64,000 nt of DNA from Brachybacterium massiliense (GCF_900184245.1 NZ_FXXB01000006.1:1-64000); one strand, 5' to 3'. Numbered from the stretch's first letter, positions 15,399 to 24,732 are shown. Program-made: numbers and translations. The notes: generated from the sequence alone by a model not told the origin.

Positions 15399-16718
15399 GT
15401 GCCCGTCAAGGATGACCTGGACCGTTGGAACGCCCTGCCCACCCGCCTGCCGGACTGGTTCCGTGACGCGCCGCTGGGGATCTTCATCCACTGGGGCGCC
15501 TACTCCGTGCCCGCCTGGGCGGAGCTCGGCGCCGAGCTCGGCGCGGCCGATGACGGCGCGGACCGCCTCACCCGCAACCCCTACTCCGAGTGGTACGCCA
15601 ACACCATCCGCATCGAGGGCTCCCCGGCCGCCGAGCACCACCGCACCGTCCACGACGGCGCCCCCTACGACGACTTCCTCGATACCTGGCAGGCCGAGCG
15701 CTTCGACCCAGGCGCCTGGGCGGAGCTGTTCCGCCGCGCGGGCGCCGACTACGTCGTGCTGACCACCAAGCACCACGACGGGATCCCACTGTGGGACGCC
15801 CCCGGCTCCGGGGAGCGCAACACCGCCCGTCGCGGCCCACGCCGGGACCTGGTGGGCGAGGTCGCCCGCGCCGCCGGCGGGGCCGGGCTGCGCTTCGGGG
15901 TCTACTACTCCGGCGGCCTGGACTGGCATGTGCGGCCGACGTCCCCGCTCGTGCACGGCGAGGACGTCCACGACGCCAAGCGACCCCGGGACGACGAGTA
16001 CGGGAAGTACTGCAGCGCCCAGGTGCGCGACCTCATCGACCGCTACCGCCCCGACGTGCTCTGGAACGACATCGGCTGGCCGAACCAGAACATGCACTTC
16101 GGCACGGGCGGTCTCGGCGAGCTGCTCGAGCACTTCTACCGCGAGCGCCCCGAGGGGCTGATCAACGACCGCTTCTCCGGCGCCCACCACGACTTCGTGA
16201 CCACCGAGTACCAGGCGGGGGAGGCGCCCGCAGAGCAGGCCTGGGAGAACTGCCGCGGCATCGGGCAGAGCTTCGGCTACAACCAGCTCGAGGGCCCCGA
16301 GCAGTACATGAGCGGCACCCAGGCCGTGCGGCACGTGATCGACGCCGTCTCCCGCGGCGGGAGGGTGCTGCTGAACGTGGGGCCCCGGGCCGACGGGACA
16401 TTGCCCGAGCCCCAGGTCGAGGTGCTCGAGCAGCTGGGTGAGTTCATGGCCGAGCACAAGCAGGCGCTCGCCGGATCCCGCGGCCTCGGGGAGCTCCAGA
16501 TCCCCGGCGCCGACTGGGCCCGGGCGGTCGAGAAGGACGGGCGCTGCCACGTGTTCGTCGTGGGAGACCCGGGCGTGCTGCGGATCGCGGCAGGGGATCT
16601 GCCGGAGGGCTTCGGCTGGCCGGCGGAGGGGGTCGAGGTGGAGCTGGGCGGAGCGACCTTGGTGCCGGTCGCGGTGTCGTCGGAAGCGTCGGGCCCTCGC
16701 GCTACCGTTCCCTCATGA
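15399..16718 (+). CDS. Alpha-L-fucosidase, GH29
   Basis: The 439-residue enzyme hydrolyses terminal alpha-L-fucose. The GH29 barrel spans about residues 15-350. It shows WFRDAPLGIFIHWGAYSVPAW, LTTKHHDGI, the nucleophile region DVLWNDIGW (Asp in the W-x-D context), and SFGYNQLEG, LLNVGPRADGTLP near its end. There is no signal peptide, so it acts in the cytoplasm on imported fucosides. The start is GTG at 15399 with CCGGAGAG upstream. It follows the FucP-like transporter, and its stop overlaps the next start (ATGA). The C-terminal beta-sandwich is short. Confidence 0.93.
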   Translation: MPVKDDLDRWNALPTRLPDWFRDAPLGIFIHWGAYSVPAWAELGAELGAADDGADRLTRNPYSEWYANTIRIEGSPAAEHHRTVHDGAPYDDFLDTWQAERFDPGAWAELFRRAGADYVVLTTKHHDGIPLWDAPGSGERNTARRGPRRDLVGEVARAAGGAGLRFGVYYSGGLDWHVRPTSPLVHGEDVHDAKRPRDDEYGKYCSAQVRDLIDRYRPDVLWNDIGWPNQNMHFGTGGLGELLEHFYRERPEGLINDRFSGAHHDFVTTEYQAGEAPAEQAWENCRGIGQSFGYNQLEGPEQYMSGTQAVRHVIDAVSRGGRVLLNVGPRADGTLPEPQVEVLEQLGEFMAEHKQALAGSRGLGELQIPGADWARAVEKDGRCHVFVVGDPGVLRIAAGDLPEGFGWPAEGVEVELGGATLVPVAVSSEASGPRATVPS

Positions 16719-17671
16719 CGACCACCACCCGCGCAGACCGCGCCGCCGGAGCACTGCTGGGGCTCGCCTGCGGGGACGCCGCCGGCGTCCCCTACGAGTT
16801 CGCGAGCGCCCCGTATGATCCGCAGCGCGGCCCCGAGATGATCGGCGGCGGGCTCGGCCCGTACGCACCGGGGGAGTGGTCCGACGACACGCAGATGGCG
16901 CTGTGCATCGCGCGCGTCGCCGCCTCGGAGACCCCGATCGACTCCGAGGAGGGCCTCGATGCGATCGCGCAGGGCTTCCTGGACTGGATGCGCGAGGGCG
17001 CGAGCGACGTGGGCACCCAGACCCGCCAGGTGCTCGGCGCCCTGCAGGCCGACGACGACGGTCCCGGCCTCGGCGCACGGATGACCGCCCTGTCCGCAGA
17101 GCTGCATGCCCGCTCCGGTCGCACCGCCGGCAACGGCGCGCTGATGCGCACCGCCCCCGTCGCGCTCGCGTTCCTCGAGGACCCCGAGCGCACCGCCCGC
17201 GCGGCACGGCTGATCGCCGAGCTCACCCACGCCGACCCCCTCGCCGGGGACTCGTGCGTGCTGTGGTGCGAAGCGATCCGGCGCACGATCGTCGACGGGG
17301 TGCAGGGACGGCCCGAGGACGGCTTCGGCCTGCTGCCGCCCGAACGCCGCAGCGCCTGGGCGGCGCTCGCCGACGGCACCTGGCGCGAGGCGGCCCTGGC
17401 GCCGAACGGCTTCACCGTCACTGCCCTGTACGCCGCACTCCGCAGCATCGAGCGGGCCTCCGCGGCGCGGGACTCGGCCTTCCGCACCGGCATCGCCGCC
17501 GCGGTCGCGCTCGGCGATGACACCGACACCATCGCCGCGATCACCGGCTCGCTGCTCGGCGCGTGGACCGGGGCGGAGGAGATCCCGGCGCAGTGGGTCG
17601 ATGCGGTGCACGGCTGGCCCGGCGAGGACGGGCCGGGGCTCGTGGAGCTCGCGTACGCGATCACTCGCTGA
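16715..17671 (+). CDS. ADP-ribosylglycohydrolase family protein (DraG-like)
   Basis: The 318-residue all-helical protein belongs to PF03747. It has GALLGLACGDAAGVPYEF at the N-terminus, the metal-binding WSDDTQMAL (about residue 55), GNGALMRTAP in the middle and GDDTDTIAAITGSLLGAW near the C-terminus, which together bind the two magnesium ions. Members remove ADP-ribose from proteins or small molecules. TACCGT lies six bases before the ATG, so it probably has its own leaderless promoter although it overlaps the fucosidase gene by four bases. The substrate here is unknown. Confidence 0.92.
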   Translation: MTTTTRADRAAGALLGLACGDAAGVPYEFASAPYDPQRGPEMIGGGLGPYAPGEWSDDTQMALCIARVAASETPIDSEEGLDAIAQGFLDWMREGASDVGTQTRQVLGALQADDDGPGLGARMTALSAELHARSGRTAGNGALMRTAPVALAFLEDPERTARAARLIAELTHADPLAGDSCVLWCEAIRRTIVDGVQGRPEDGFGLLPPERRSAWAALADGTWREAALAPNGFTVTALYAALRSIERASAARDSAFRTGIAAAVALGDDTDTIAAITGSLLGAWTGAEEIPAQWVDAVHGWPGEDGPGLVELAYAITR

Positions 17672-17699
17672 CCCCGGCCCGTCCTGCTGGCGACACCGC

Positions 17700-18710
17700 T
17701 CAGCGGGCGGCGATCTCCTCGAGCTCGCCCACCCAGCCCCGCACGCGCTCGGGCGCGGCCCAGCTGATCTCGAGCGAGTTGCGGGCCAGCTGCACAACCT
17801 CGGCACGGGTGAGCTGCTGAGCGGTGGCGAGCGCCTCGATGTTGTCGCCCACGTAGCCGCCGAAGTAGGAGGGGTCGTCCGAGGCGATCGAGACCTTCAG
17901 CCCCTGGCGCAGCAGCGTGGTGATCTCCTCGCCTTTCATCTGCTCGGTGACGAAGGAGTTCGACAGCGGGCAGCAGGTGAAGCCGATGCCGCGTTCCTTC
18001 GCCTCCGCCACCAGATCCGGGTTCTCGAGGATGTTGGTGCCGTGGTCGATGCGCTCCACCCCGATCTGGTGCAGCACGGTGGCGATGTTGGTGATCGACT
18101 GCTCCTGATCGATGTCGCAGTGCATCGTCAGCCGGTACCCGGCCTCCTTTGCGGCGGCGAAGATCTCCGCGAACTTCTCCGGCGGGTTGCCACGTTCATC
18201 GGAGTCCAGGCCTACGCCCACGATCCGGTCGCGGTAGGGCAGGGACGCCTCGAGCGTCTCCTTCGCCGACTCCGCGCTGTGGTCGCGCAGGAAGCACATG
18301 ATCAGCGCGGCATCCACGCCCAGGCTCTGCGCCTCCTCCACCGCGGACCAGAGCCCGTCGATCACGGTCGAGAAGGGGATGCCGCGGCTGGTGTGCGCCT
18401 GTGGGTCGAAGAAGATCTCCGCGCGCACCACCCCGTCGGCCGCGGCGCGGCGGAAGTAGTCCATGGTCAGGTCGTGGAAGTCCTGCTCGGTCACGAGCAC
18501 CTCCATCGCCGGGTAGTACACGGCCAGGAAGCTGGTGAGGTCCGTGAACTGGTAGGTGTCGCGCACCTGCTCCACGGTGCTCTGGCCGATGTCCACGCCG
18601 TTGCGGCGCGCCAGCTCGAGCTTCAGCTCCGGCTCGAGGGTGCCCTCGATGTGCAGGTGGAGCTCGGCCTTGGGCAGGGAGTCGATGAACGGACGGTCAT
18701 AGCTCGGCAT
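17700..18710 (-). CDS. Adenine/adenosine deaminase
   Basis: The 336-residue metal-dependent hydrolase has LPKAELHLHIEGTLEPE (zinc HxH and substrate loop), FFDPQAHTSRG, MHCDID with the zinc His, HGTNIL with the catalytic His, and SDDPSYFGGY with the zinc Asp. The FDPQ-HT-RG and DDPxYFGGY signatures are those of the fungal-type adenine deaminases rather than classic adenosine deaminases. The best guess is therefore deamination of adenine to hypoxanthine in purine salvage. It is convergent with the previous gene and has GAGGAG upstream of its ATG. Confidence 0.88.
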   Translation of the reverse strand: MPSYDRPFIDSLPKAELHLHIEGTLEPELKLELARRNGVDIGQSTVEQVRDTYQFTDLTSFLAVYYPAMEVLVTEQDFHDLTMDYFRRAAADGVVRAEIFFDPQAHTSRGIPFSTVIDGLWSAVEEAQSLGVDAALIMCFLRDHSAESAKETLEASLPYRDRIVGVGLDSDERGNPPEKFAEIFAAAKEAGYRLTMHCDIDQEQSITNIATVLHQIGVERIDHGTNILENPDLVAEAKERGIGFTCCPLSNSFVTEQMKGEEITTLLRQGLKVSIASDDPSYFGGYVGDNIEALATAQQLTRAEVVQLARNSLEISWAAPERVRGWVGELEEIAAR

Positions 18711-18859
18711 GGTGGGGTGATCTCCTCGGGCGGCGGGGCATTATGCCTGGCCAGGATAGGAGCATGACGTGGGCGCGGGCCTGGGAGTTCGCGGGGCGCG
18801 GGTCGCTTCCGACGAGAAAGCGGTCGAGCCGATCGTCGGGTTCACGCTACGGTGACGCG

Positions 18860-19432
18860 GTGACATCCCGTGTTCGCCGCGCAGCGGCCGCCGATATTCC
18901 GCCGGCCGCTCGCGTTCTCGCCCGCGCCTTCGACGAGTATCCGTGGACCCGCTGGTCGATTCCCGCCGACGGCTACGCCCAGCGTCTGGAAGCGCTGCAG
19001 GACATCTATCTGCGTCACGCCCTGCGGTGCGGGCTGGTGCTCGTCAGCGAGGACGCGCTCGGGGTGGTGGCACTGCTGCCGCCCGATGCTCCCGCTCCCC
19101 CGCACGAGGACCAGGCACGGATCGCCGAGCTCCTCGGGGACCGGCTCGCCGCGCTCGTCTCGGCAGAGCTTCCCGCTGCGCCATCGGGCGCCTGGGAGCT
19201 CGCCACCCTCGGTGTGCATCCCAGGAGCTGGGGGCGTGGCTGCGGTTCCGCACTGCTCGCCGGCGCGCTGCAGGAAGTGGATCGTTCCGAGGCGCGCACC
19301 GTCTCCCTCGAGACCTCGGATCCTCGCAACGTGGCGCTCTACGAGCGACACGGCTTCGGCCTGACAGCGACGACGCACGTCCCGGATGGCCCGGTGGTGC
19401 ACTCGATGGTGCGCCCCATCACAGAGGCCTGA
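18860..19432 (+). CDS. GNAT-family N-acetyltransferase
   Basis: The 190-residue protein has the GNAT acetyl-CoA motif LATLGVHPRSWGRGCGSALL (about residue 118) and a C-terminal VALYERHGFGLTA typical of the fold. The GTG at 18860 was chosen because TACGGT lies six bases upstream, the leaderless pattern seen repeatedly here. Longer in-frame extensions have an Arg/Ser-rich start unlike the family. The acceptor substrate cannot be predicted. It is convergent with the SDR gene. Confidence 0.85.
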   Translation: MTSRVRRAAAADIPPAARVLARAFDEYPWTRWSIPADGYAQRLEALQDIYLRHALRCGLVLVSEDALGVVALLPPDAPAPPHEDQARIAELLGDRLAALVSAELPAAPSGAWELATLGVHPRSWGRGCGSALLAGALQEVDRSEARTVSLETSDPRNVALYERHGFGLTATTHVPDGPVVHSMVRPITEA

Positions 19433-19496
19433 GGAGACGGGTCCGAACGCCTCTCGCGCCGGTCGGTGAGCATCGGGGCGTGTGAAGAGGAAGCGT

Positions 19497-20261
19497 TCAG
19501 CGCCCCCGCGCCGCGAGCTTCGCCATCAGCCCCGTCGGCGCGAGCTTGGCGACGGTGGTGATCGCCTTGTAGCGCTTGCTCGGCACGGAGACGGCCTTGC
19601 CCTTGGCCACGTCCCGCAGCGACTCCTCGACCACGCGCGGCGCCTCGAGCCACTGCCAGTCAGGGATGCCCTCCTCGCCCTTGGCCAGGCCCAGTCGCTC
19701 GTGGAACTCGGTGTGCGTGTAGCCGGGGCACACGGCGGTGACGGTCACGCCGCGGGAGCGGTACCGGCTGTTGGCCCAGCGGGAGAACATCACCTGCCAG
19801 GATTTCACGGCGCCGTAGGTGGAGCGGGGCATGAACGCGGCGACCGAGGCGATGTTCAGGATCGTGCCACTGCGCCGCGCGAGCATGCCCGGCAGGGCGG
19901 CGTGCATCAGCCGCATCGGCACTTCGACGTGGAGCATGAGGTGGCGGGCCTCGTCCTCGATATCGCTGTTCTCGAAGGCGAGCGGCAGCCCGAACCCGGC
20001 GCTGTTGATCAGCACGTCGATCGGTCGCGCCGCATCCGTGAGACGGTCGACGACGGAGGCGGCGCCGGCGGGGGAGGAGAGGTCAGCGCTGAGCACCTCG
20101 ACCCCTGCGGCTCCTGCGCCGGTCAGCTCGCCGGCAAGTTCCTCGAGTCGGGCCTCGTTGCGGGCGACCAGCACGAGTCGGTCACCGCGGCGTGCGAGCT
20201 GGCGGGCGTATTCGGTGCCGAGCCCGGAGCTGGCGCCGGTGATCAAGGACGTCGATGTCAT
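19497..20261 (-). CDS. Short-chain dehydrogenase/reductase
   Basis: The 254-residue protein is a classical SDR. The NADP-binding TGASSGLGTEYA is at residues 8-19, an Arg-rich region (VARNEAR) follows the second strand, NSAG is near residue 88, and the catalytic SVAAFMPRSTYGAVK contains Ser, Tyr and Lys. The C-terminus (KRYKAITTVAKLAPTGLMAK) is typical of SDRs annotated as DltE-like or fatty-acyl type. It oxidises or reduces an unknown carbonyl compound. A small membrane-protein gene ends ten bases upstream on the same strand. Confidence 0.9.
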   Translation of the reverse strand: MTSTSLITGASSGLGTEYARQLARRGDRLVLVARNEARLEELAGELTGAGAAGVEVLSADLSSPAGAASVVDRLTDAARPIDVLINSAGFGLPLAFENSDIEDEARHLMLHVEVPMRLMHAALPGMLARRSGTILNIASVAAFMPRSTYGAVKSWQVMFSRWANSRYRSRGVTVTAVCPGYTHTEFHERLGLAKGEEGIPDWQWLEAPRVVEESLRDVAKGKAVSVPSKRYKAITTVAKLAPTGLMAKLAARGR

Positions 20262-20270
20262 GGCTCGAGC

Positions 20271-20651
20271 TTAGGAGGCCTCCTGGGATCCCGTGCTGGG
20301 AGGGCAGGAAGCGTGGCAGTGCCTGCAGCAGCTTGGTGGCGGGCACGAGGGTGCAGGCGACGCATGATCGGTCGACGTCCCGTTCTTTCTCTCTTCGTAG
20401 ATATGGAGCGCGGCCCGCCGGGCTATTGCTTTGCCGAAGTTGAACTCGACCATGAATGCGGCGGCCAGTGCACCCGTGAACGTGAGGATCACGAGCGCGG
20501 CCGCAGAGACCCAGGTGTCCTCGAGACTGTTCATGGTGACGATCGTGAGCACCATCGTGGCGGAGGCGAACACCACTGCCAGCAGGGCCAGAAGATTCCC
20601 TGCGGAGGCGATACTGGCTGCTTTGCCCTGTACCACAGCGACGTCATACAC
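20271..20651 (-). CDS. Hypothetical small membrane protein with Cys/Pro-rich tail
   Basis: The product has about 126 residues from GTG at 20651 (a second GTG at 20636 is also possible). It has two predicted membrane helices, GNLLALLAVVFASATMVLTI and WVSAAALVILTFTGALAAAF, a short charged loop and a hydrophilic tail rich in Cys, Pro and Ser (PSCPPPSCCRHCHASCPPS). No family is recognised. AGAGGGAGG lies directly before the first GTG. It is ten bases from the SDR gene and may be co-transcribed with it. Base composition here looks slightly lower in GC than the neighbours. Confidence 0.5.
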   Translation of the reverse strand: MYDVAVVQGKAASIASAGNLLALLAVVFASATMVLTIVTMNSLEDTWVSAAALVILTFTGALAAAFMVEFNFGKAIARRAALHIYEERKNGTSTDHASPAPSCPPPSCCRHCHASCPPSTGSQEAS

Positions 20652-21371
20652 CTCCCTCTCAGATTCGCTGACGCAGTATCCATGCTGTGAGTACGGTTTG
20701 TGGATTGAGCGGAGATGGCCGTTGACGCGTCGCTCGAGGCCTGACCCGAGCTGGCGGCTGTCGCACCGGCAATCGCTGATGGTTCTGCAGTTCACGCGCT
20801 CAGGGTAGCGATTGCTCGCTCGTATTGCGGGGTCTCGCCATGACGGCTTCGCCTTCGCACGCCAGCCGAGTACAGACCCGCCCGCTGAGGTGAGCAGGGG
20901 TCCACGGCAGCGGAGAGGCGCGCGTACGGGGAAGGGACCGTCGCCGCGGCGACCGCCAGGTGTCAGACGTTCGAGCTCGAGATGGTGCCGGTCGTGAGGT
21001 TCGCGGGGCACCGCGTCCGAGTTCTCCCGAGCGAGGCGGAGTGCCGAGCGGTACAGCGGCTCCAGCAGGCCCCTTCGCTGATGACCCGCACCGCCTCGCG
21101 GTGGGAGCGCGCGACGGACCTGTGGAATGAGTCTCGCGGCTCGGCGTTCTCTGTGATCCGGATCGATGCGGTCAGCTGCAGCCGCTGCGTGCCGGCGCCG
21201 CAGCACATGGCGACGACGCTGCCGAGGTTCTCGAACTGTCGCAGGACGGCGGACTTCAAAGGAGTCTGTCGCAGCGAAACCGAACAGTGCCGAGTGATCC
21301 ATGTGTCAGCAGCGGGCCCCGGCAGCCTCCACGCTGCCAGGGCCCGCCGTCTCGCCGAGGGCTCGGGTCGC
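20652..21371. other. Long stretch without a convincing gene
   Basis: This stretch of about 720 bp lies between the small membrane protein and the NlpC-like gene. Open frames exist on both strands, but none has a family match I recognise or a good start. One minus-strand frame (21259 to 20963; TTG start, ENLGSVVAMCCGAG) looks slightly protein-like. It may be a degraded gene. Confidence 0.4.
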
Positions 21372-22172
21372 TCAGAACCCGTTGTAGCGGTAGGCGTTGT
21401 TGTTCCAGAAGGAGCTGCCCCAGGTGTGGGTGCTCGAGGTGGCTCCCACTCCGCCGGTCTGCTCGATGGCGGTGAAGGAGGTCTTCGAGGAGTCGGTCCA
21501 GCCGGTGAAGATCACGACGTGACCGGCAGCGCCGGCGGAGCCTGCGCCGAGGTTGCCGATGATGTCGCCGGGCTGGAGGTCGTCCTTCTTGATCTCGGTG
21601 AAGTGCTCGGGCAGCGTCACCGTGGAGTAGGACTGGTCCAGGCCGTACGCCATGGAGACGAAGCCGGAGCAGTCGGTGCGGTAGGAGCGACCGTCGGGCC
21701 CGGTGGTGTAGGCCTCCATCGAGTAGGGGATCCCGCGGTCCACCCAGTTCTGGCCGCGGTCGAGCACGGTCTGGCGGTCCGCGGAGAGGCCCGGATCCTC
21801 CGGGACGGGATCCTCGGGGGCGGTATCCCCGTCGCAGGCGCCGAGCCCGCTGGCATCCGGCACGGTCACATACGCGCGGGAGACGAAGCCTTCGACACCG
21901 TTGTAGGAGACCTTCGCCCAGTACTCGGTGTTGTAGGTGCCCTGCACGGCTTCGCCGGCGGTCTGGCATTCGAGGTCCACGGTGGTGCCGGCCGGGATCT
22001 GGCCGAGAATCGCGGAGCTGGTGTCGGAGCCGCTGCGGATGCTGAGCACATCGGTGGTGGTGCCGGGCGCCGCGGCATGCGCGGGCTGGCCGAGCATCGT
22101 GAAACCCGCGACGGCGAAGGCCGCCGCTGCGGCGCCGCCCAGGACTCGCTTCGAGACAGTGGTCGCGTTCAT
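21372..22172 (-). CDS. Secreted SH3 + NlpC/P60-like cell-wall protein
   Basis: The 266-residue precursor has a signal peptide (residues 1-33, ending AHAAAP), an SH3b-like domain (about 38-105: VLSIRSGSDTSSAILGQIPA, then GVEGFVSRAYV) and a Cys/His hydrolase-like domain (about 130-260). The latter has YRTDCSGFVSMAYGL with the catalytic Cys and AGHVVIFTGW with the His. Family members cleave or remodel peptidoglycan stem peptides outside the cell. The domain is closer to the amidase/CHAP-like variants than to classic NlpC. GAGGGGAC precedes the ATG. The 185-bp leader is long for this window, so post-transcriptional control is possible. Confidence 0.82.
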   Translation of the reverse strand: MNATTVSKRVLGGAAAAAFAVAGFTMLGQPAHAAAPGTTTDVLSIRSGSDTSSAILGQIPAGTTVDLECQTAGEAVQGTYNTEYWAKVSYNGVEGFVSRAYVTVPDASGLGACDGDTAPEDPVPEDPGLSADRQTVLDRGQNWVDRGIPYSMEAYTTGPDGRSYRTDCSGFVSMAYGLDQSYSTVTLPEHFTEIKKDDLQPGDIIGNLGAGSAGAAGHVVIFTGWTDSSKTSFTAIEQTGGVGATSSTHTWGSSFWNNNAYRYNGF

Positions 22173-22357
22173 GGTTCTTCGTCCCCTCAGAGATGATGTC
22201 GGGTTCGTCGTTCCGTTTCGCCGCCGGGCAGGCCGCCGCGTCGACGCCCACGACCCTAGGGATGATGACGAATTGATAACACCCCACCCCTATGGGGACC
22301 TCTCCCCATTGCCACAGCAGGCCAGCGACGGGATCCTCGCGCGCGCCCGGAGGCTGT

Positions 22358-23242
22358 TCAGCGCCCCTGGCGCCGGTACTCCCGCGGCGTCATCCCGCAG
22401 GCCGCGCTCATGTGCTGGTAGAAGCTGCTGAGCGAGCCGAAGCCGGCGGCGTCTGCGATCTCCGTGATCCGCAGCGAGGTGGTCAGCAGCAGCCGCTGCG
22501 CCTCGGCGACCCGGCACATCGTCACGTACTCCCCGAGGGTCACCCCGGCGGTGCGTCGGAACACCGTCATCGCGTGCGAGGGCGCCAGGTGCACGGCGGC
22601 GGCGATCTCCGCGACGCTCAGAGGTGCGCGATGGTTCTCGCGCACGTACTGCGCCATCGCGCTGACCTGGCGAAGCCTGGCGGCGGGCACCGCGCCCGCA
22701 GCGCCGAGCGGTGCCTCGGGATCGGCGCGGGCCGACGCGCGCAGCACCCTCCGCACCGCGGCCTGGATCTCGAGCAGGGCGATCTCGGCGGAGTCGTCGT
22801 CGGCCTCAGGCGCGGTGCCCGCCGTGTCGCCGTGCTCGGAGCCGGCGAACTCGCGGCCCCAGCGATCGGCCATTCGGGCGATGTGCGCGGCGAGGTCGGG
22901 GGCGTAGGTGATCAGCGGCTGGGCGCTGAGCAGGGGAGCGGTCTGCGCTTCGGGCAGGCCCCAGCTGAGGAACATGCTGAAGGGCACGTGCAGCCAGCAC
23001 ATGTCCCCGGTGCGGGAGTCGACCAGGCCGTGGGGCTGCGCGGCCCAGAACACGGCGATCTCCCCGGCACGGATCGTGAGCGGATGCCCGCCGAAGAGAT
23101 AGTTCAGCTGGCCATCGAGCACCAGGTTGATCTCGACGTCGTCATGGCGGTGCATCGAGAACATCGGCGGCGGCGCCCCGCGGCGCACCCACAGCCCAGG
23201 AGGCATCTCCTCGACGGCATCGCTGATCGGCCACTGGCTCAT
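22358..23242 (-). CDS. AraC-family regulator, MelR-like
   Basis: The 294-residue regulator has an N-terminal cupin sensor (MFSMHRHDDVEINLVLDGQL, AGEIAVFWAAQPHGL) and two C-terminal AraC helix-turn-helix motifs. These are SVAEIAAAVHLAPSHAMTVF (about residue 220) and ITEIADAAGFGSLSSFYQHM, ending GMTPREYRR. It is divergent from a GH4 alpha-galactosidase gene, the same arrangement as melR and melA in enterobacteria, so it probably activates that gene in response to an alpha-galactoside such as melibiose. TACAGT lies six bases before the ATG at 23242, which indicates a leaderless transcript and selects this start. Confidence 0.9.
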   Translation of the reverse strand: MSQWPISDAVEEMPPGLWVRRGAPPPMFSMHRHDDVEINLVLDGQLNYLFGGHPLTIRAGEIAVFWAAQPHGLVDSRTGDMCWLHVPFSMFLSWGLPEAQTAPLLSAQPLITYAPDLAAHIARMADRWGREFAGSEHGDTAGTAPEADDDSAEIALLEIQAAVRRVLRASARADPEAPLGAAGAVPAARLRQVSAMAQYVRENHRAPLSVAEIAAAVHLAPSHAMTVFRRTAGVTLGEYVTMCRVAEAQRLLLTTSLRITEIADAAGFGSLSSFYQHMSAACGMTPREYRRQGR

Positions 23243-23346
23243 CGCCCCACTGTAGACCGCATCTCGCCGCGGCGACCGTAGGATCCTGGAACTTTCGCCG
23301 AGGATTCCGGGAGACCTCCGCCCAGCTGCGGCCCTAGCGTGAAGCC

Positions 23347-24732
23347 ATGACAACGACGTTTGTAAAGAACCCCAAGATCACCCTCATCGGCGCCGGCGGC
23401 TTCGTGTTCCCGTTCCGGCTCATCGGGGACATCCTCTCCTTCCCCGCGCTGCGCGAGTCGACGCTGAGCCTGATGGACATCAACCCCGACAAGCTCGGCC
23501 CGGTCGCGGACGCCACGCGCGAGCTGATCGCCCACCACGGCTTCCCCACCGCGGTCGAGGAGACCACCGACCGTCGCACAGCGCTCGAGGGTGCGGACAT
23601 CGTGATCATCACCTTCCAGGTGGGCGGGGTGGAGTCCTACCGGCACGACGTGGAGATCCCGCGGAGGTACGGGATCGACCAAACCGTCGGCGACACCATC
23701 GGCCCCGGCGGGGTGTTCCGCTTCCTGCGCTCCGTGCCCGCCTACGACCAGATCGCGGCCGACGCCCTCGAGGTGTGCCCGGACGCCACCTTCATCAATT
23801 ACGCCAACCCCATGGCGATGGCCACTGCGTACCTGAATGCCAAGGGGCTGCGCACCGTGGGGCTGTGCCACAGCGTCCAGGGCACCACGCGAATGCTCGC
23901 CCGCACCCTCGGCGTGCCCTACGAGGAGGTCTCCTACCGCTGCGCTGGCATCAACCATCAGGCCTGGATCCTCGAGTTCATGCGCGGTCAGGAGGACCTG
24001 TATCCGCAGGTGCGCGAGGTGATGGCCGCGAAGCACCAGCGCGGCCACGGGGCCGACGGGCTCGCGGGGGACGATGGCGACCACTCCGAGGTGGCGGACG
24101 GCGCGAACGTCTACGAGGGCGGGAACGAGCAGGTGCGCACCTCGATCATGAACGCCTTCGGCTACTTCCAGACCGAGTCCAGCCACCACGCCTCGGAGTA
24201 CCTGCCCTACTTCCGCAAGACCCCCGAGCTGGTGGAGGAGTTCATCCCCGAGCGCTGGGACTACTACGAGATCTGCGCCGCCCACGACGACCAGGGCGAC
24301 ATCGACGCCCAGCTCGAGAAGCTCAAGGCCGAGCTCGCGCCCAGCGTCGAGTACGGCGCACAGATCGCGAACTCGATCGTCACCGGCACCCCGAGCGTGA
24401 TCCACGGGAACGTGCCGAACGCCGGCGCGCTGATCACCAACCTCCCGGCCGATGCCTGCGTGGAGGTGCCCTGCCTGGTCGATGCCCGCGGCGTGCAGCC
24501 CACCGCGATCGGGGAGCTGCCCCCGCAGCTCGCGGCGCTGAACCGCACCAACGTCAACGTGCAGACCCTCGCCGTGCGTGCCGCGCTCGACGGGAACGTG
24601 GACAACGTCCACCACGCCGTGGCACTGGATCCGCTGACCGCCGCGCTGCTCACCCTCGAGGACGCGCGCGCGATGACCGACGAGCTGCTGGCGGCGCATG
24701 CGGAGCGGCTGCCGGAGCGGTTGCGGAGGTGA
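23347..24732 (+). CDS. melA: Alpha-galactosidase, GH4 (MelA-type)
   Basis: The 461-residue enzyme is a GH4 glycosidase that uses NAD and Mn2+ to cleave alpha-galactosides by oxidation, elimination and re-reduction. It has ITLIGAGGFVFPFRLIGDIL for NAD binding, INYANPMAM, LCHSVQGT with the metal-binding Cys-His, and GINHQAWILEF with the second metal His. The acidic insertion GHGADGLAGDDGDHSEVADG near residue 235 is longer than usual. It has no signal peptide. TAGCGT six bases before the ATG suggests a leaderless mRNA whose promoter is shared with the divergent AraC gene. Confidence 0.92.
   Translation: MTTTFVKNPKITLIGAGGFVFPFRLIGDILSFPALRESTLSLMDINPDKLGPVADATRELIAHHGFPTAVEETTDRRTALEGADIVIITFQVGGVESYRHDVEIPRRYGIDQTVGDTIGPGGVFRFLRSVPAYDQIAADALEVCPDATFINYANPMAMATAYLNAKGLRTVGLCHSVQGTTRMLARTLGVPYEEVSYRCAGINHQAWILEFMRGQEDLYPQVREVMAAKHQRGHGADGLAGDDGDHSEVADGANVYEGGNEQVRTSIMNAFGYFQTESSHHASEYLPYFRKTPELVEEFIPERWDYYEICAAHDDQGDIDAQLEKLKAELAPSVEYGAQIANSIVTGTPSVIHGNVPNAGALITNLPADACVEVPCLVDARGVQPTAIGELPPQLAALNRTNVNVQTLAVRAALDGNVDNVHHAVALDPLTAALLTLEDARAMTDELLAAHAERLPERLRR

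Noticed and set aside
20963-21259. Minus-strand frame of 98 residues with a TTG start
   Set aside because: It has no ribosome-binding site, no recognised domain and an Arg/Ser-rich composition typical of chance frames.
22173-22357. Possible c-di-AMP (ydaO-type) riboswitch before the NlpC-like gene
   Set aside because: The leader is long and such genes often carry one, but I could not find the conserved core sequences or pairing.
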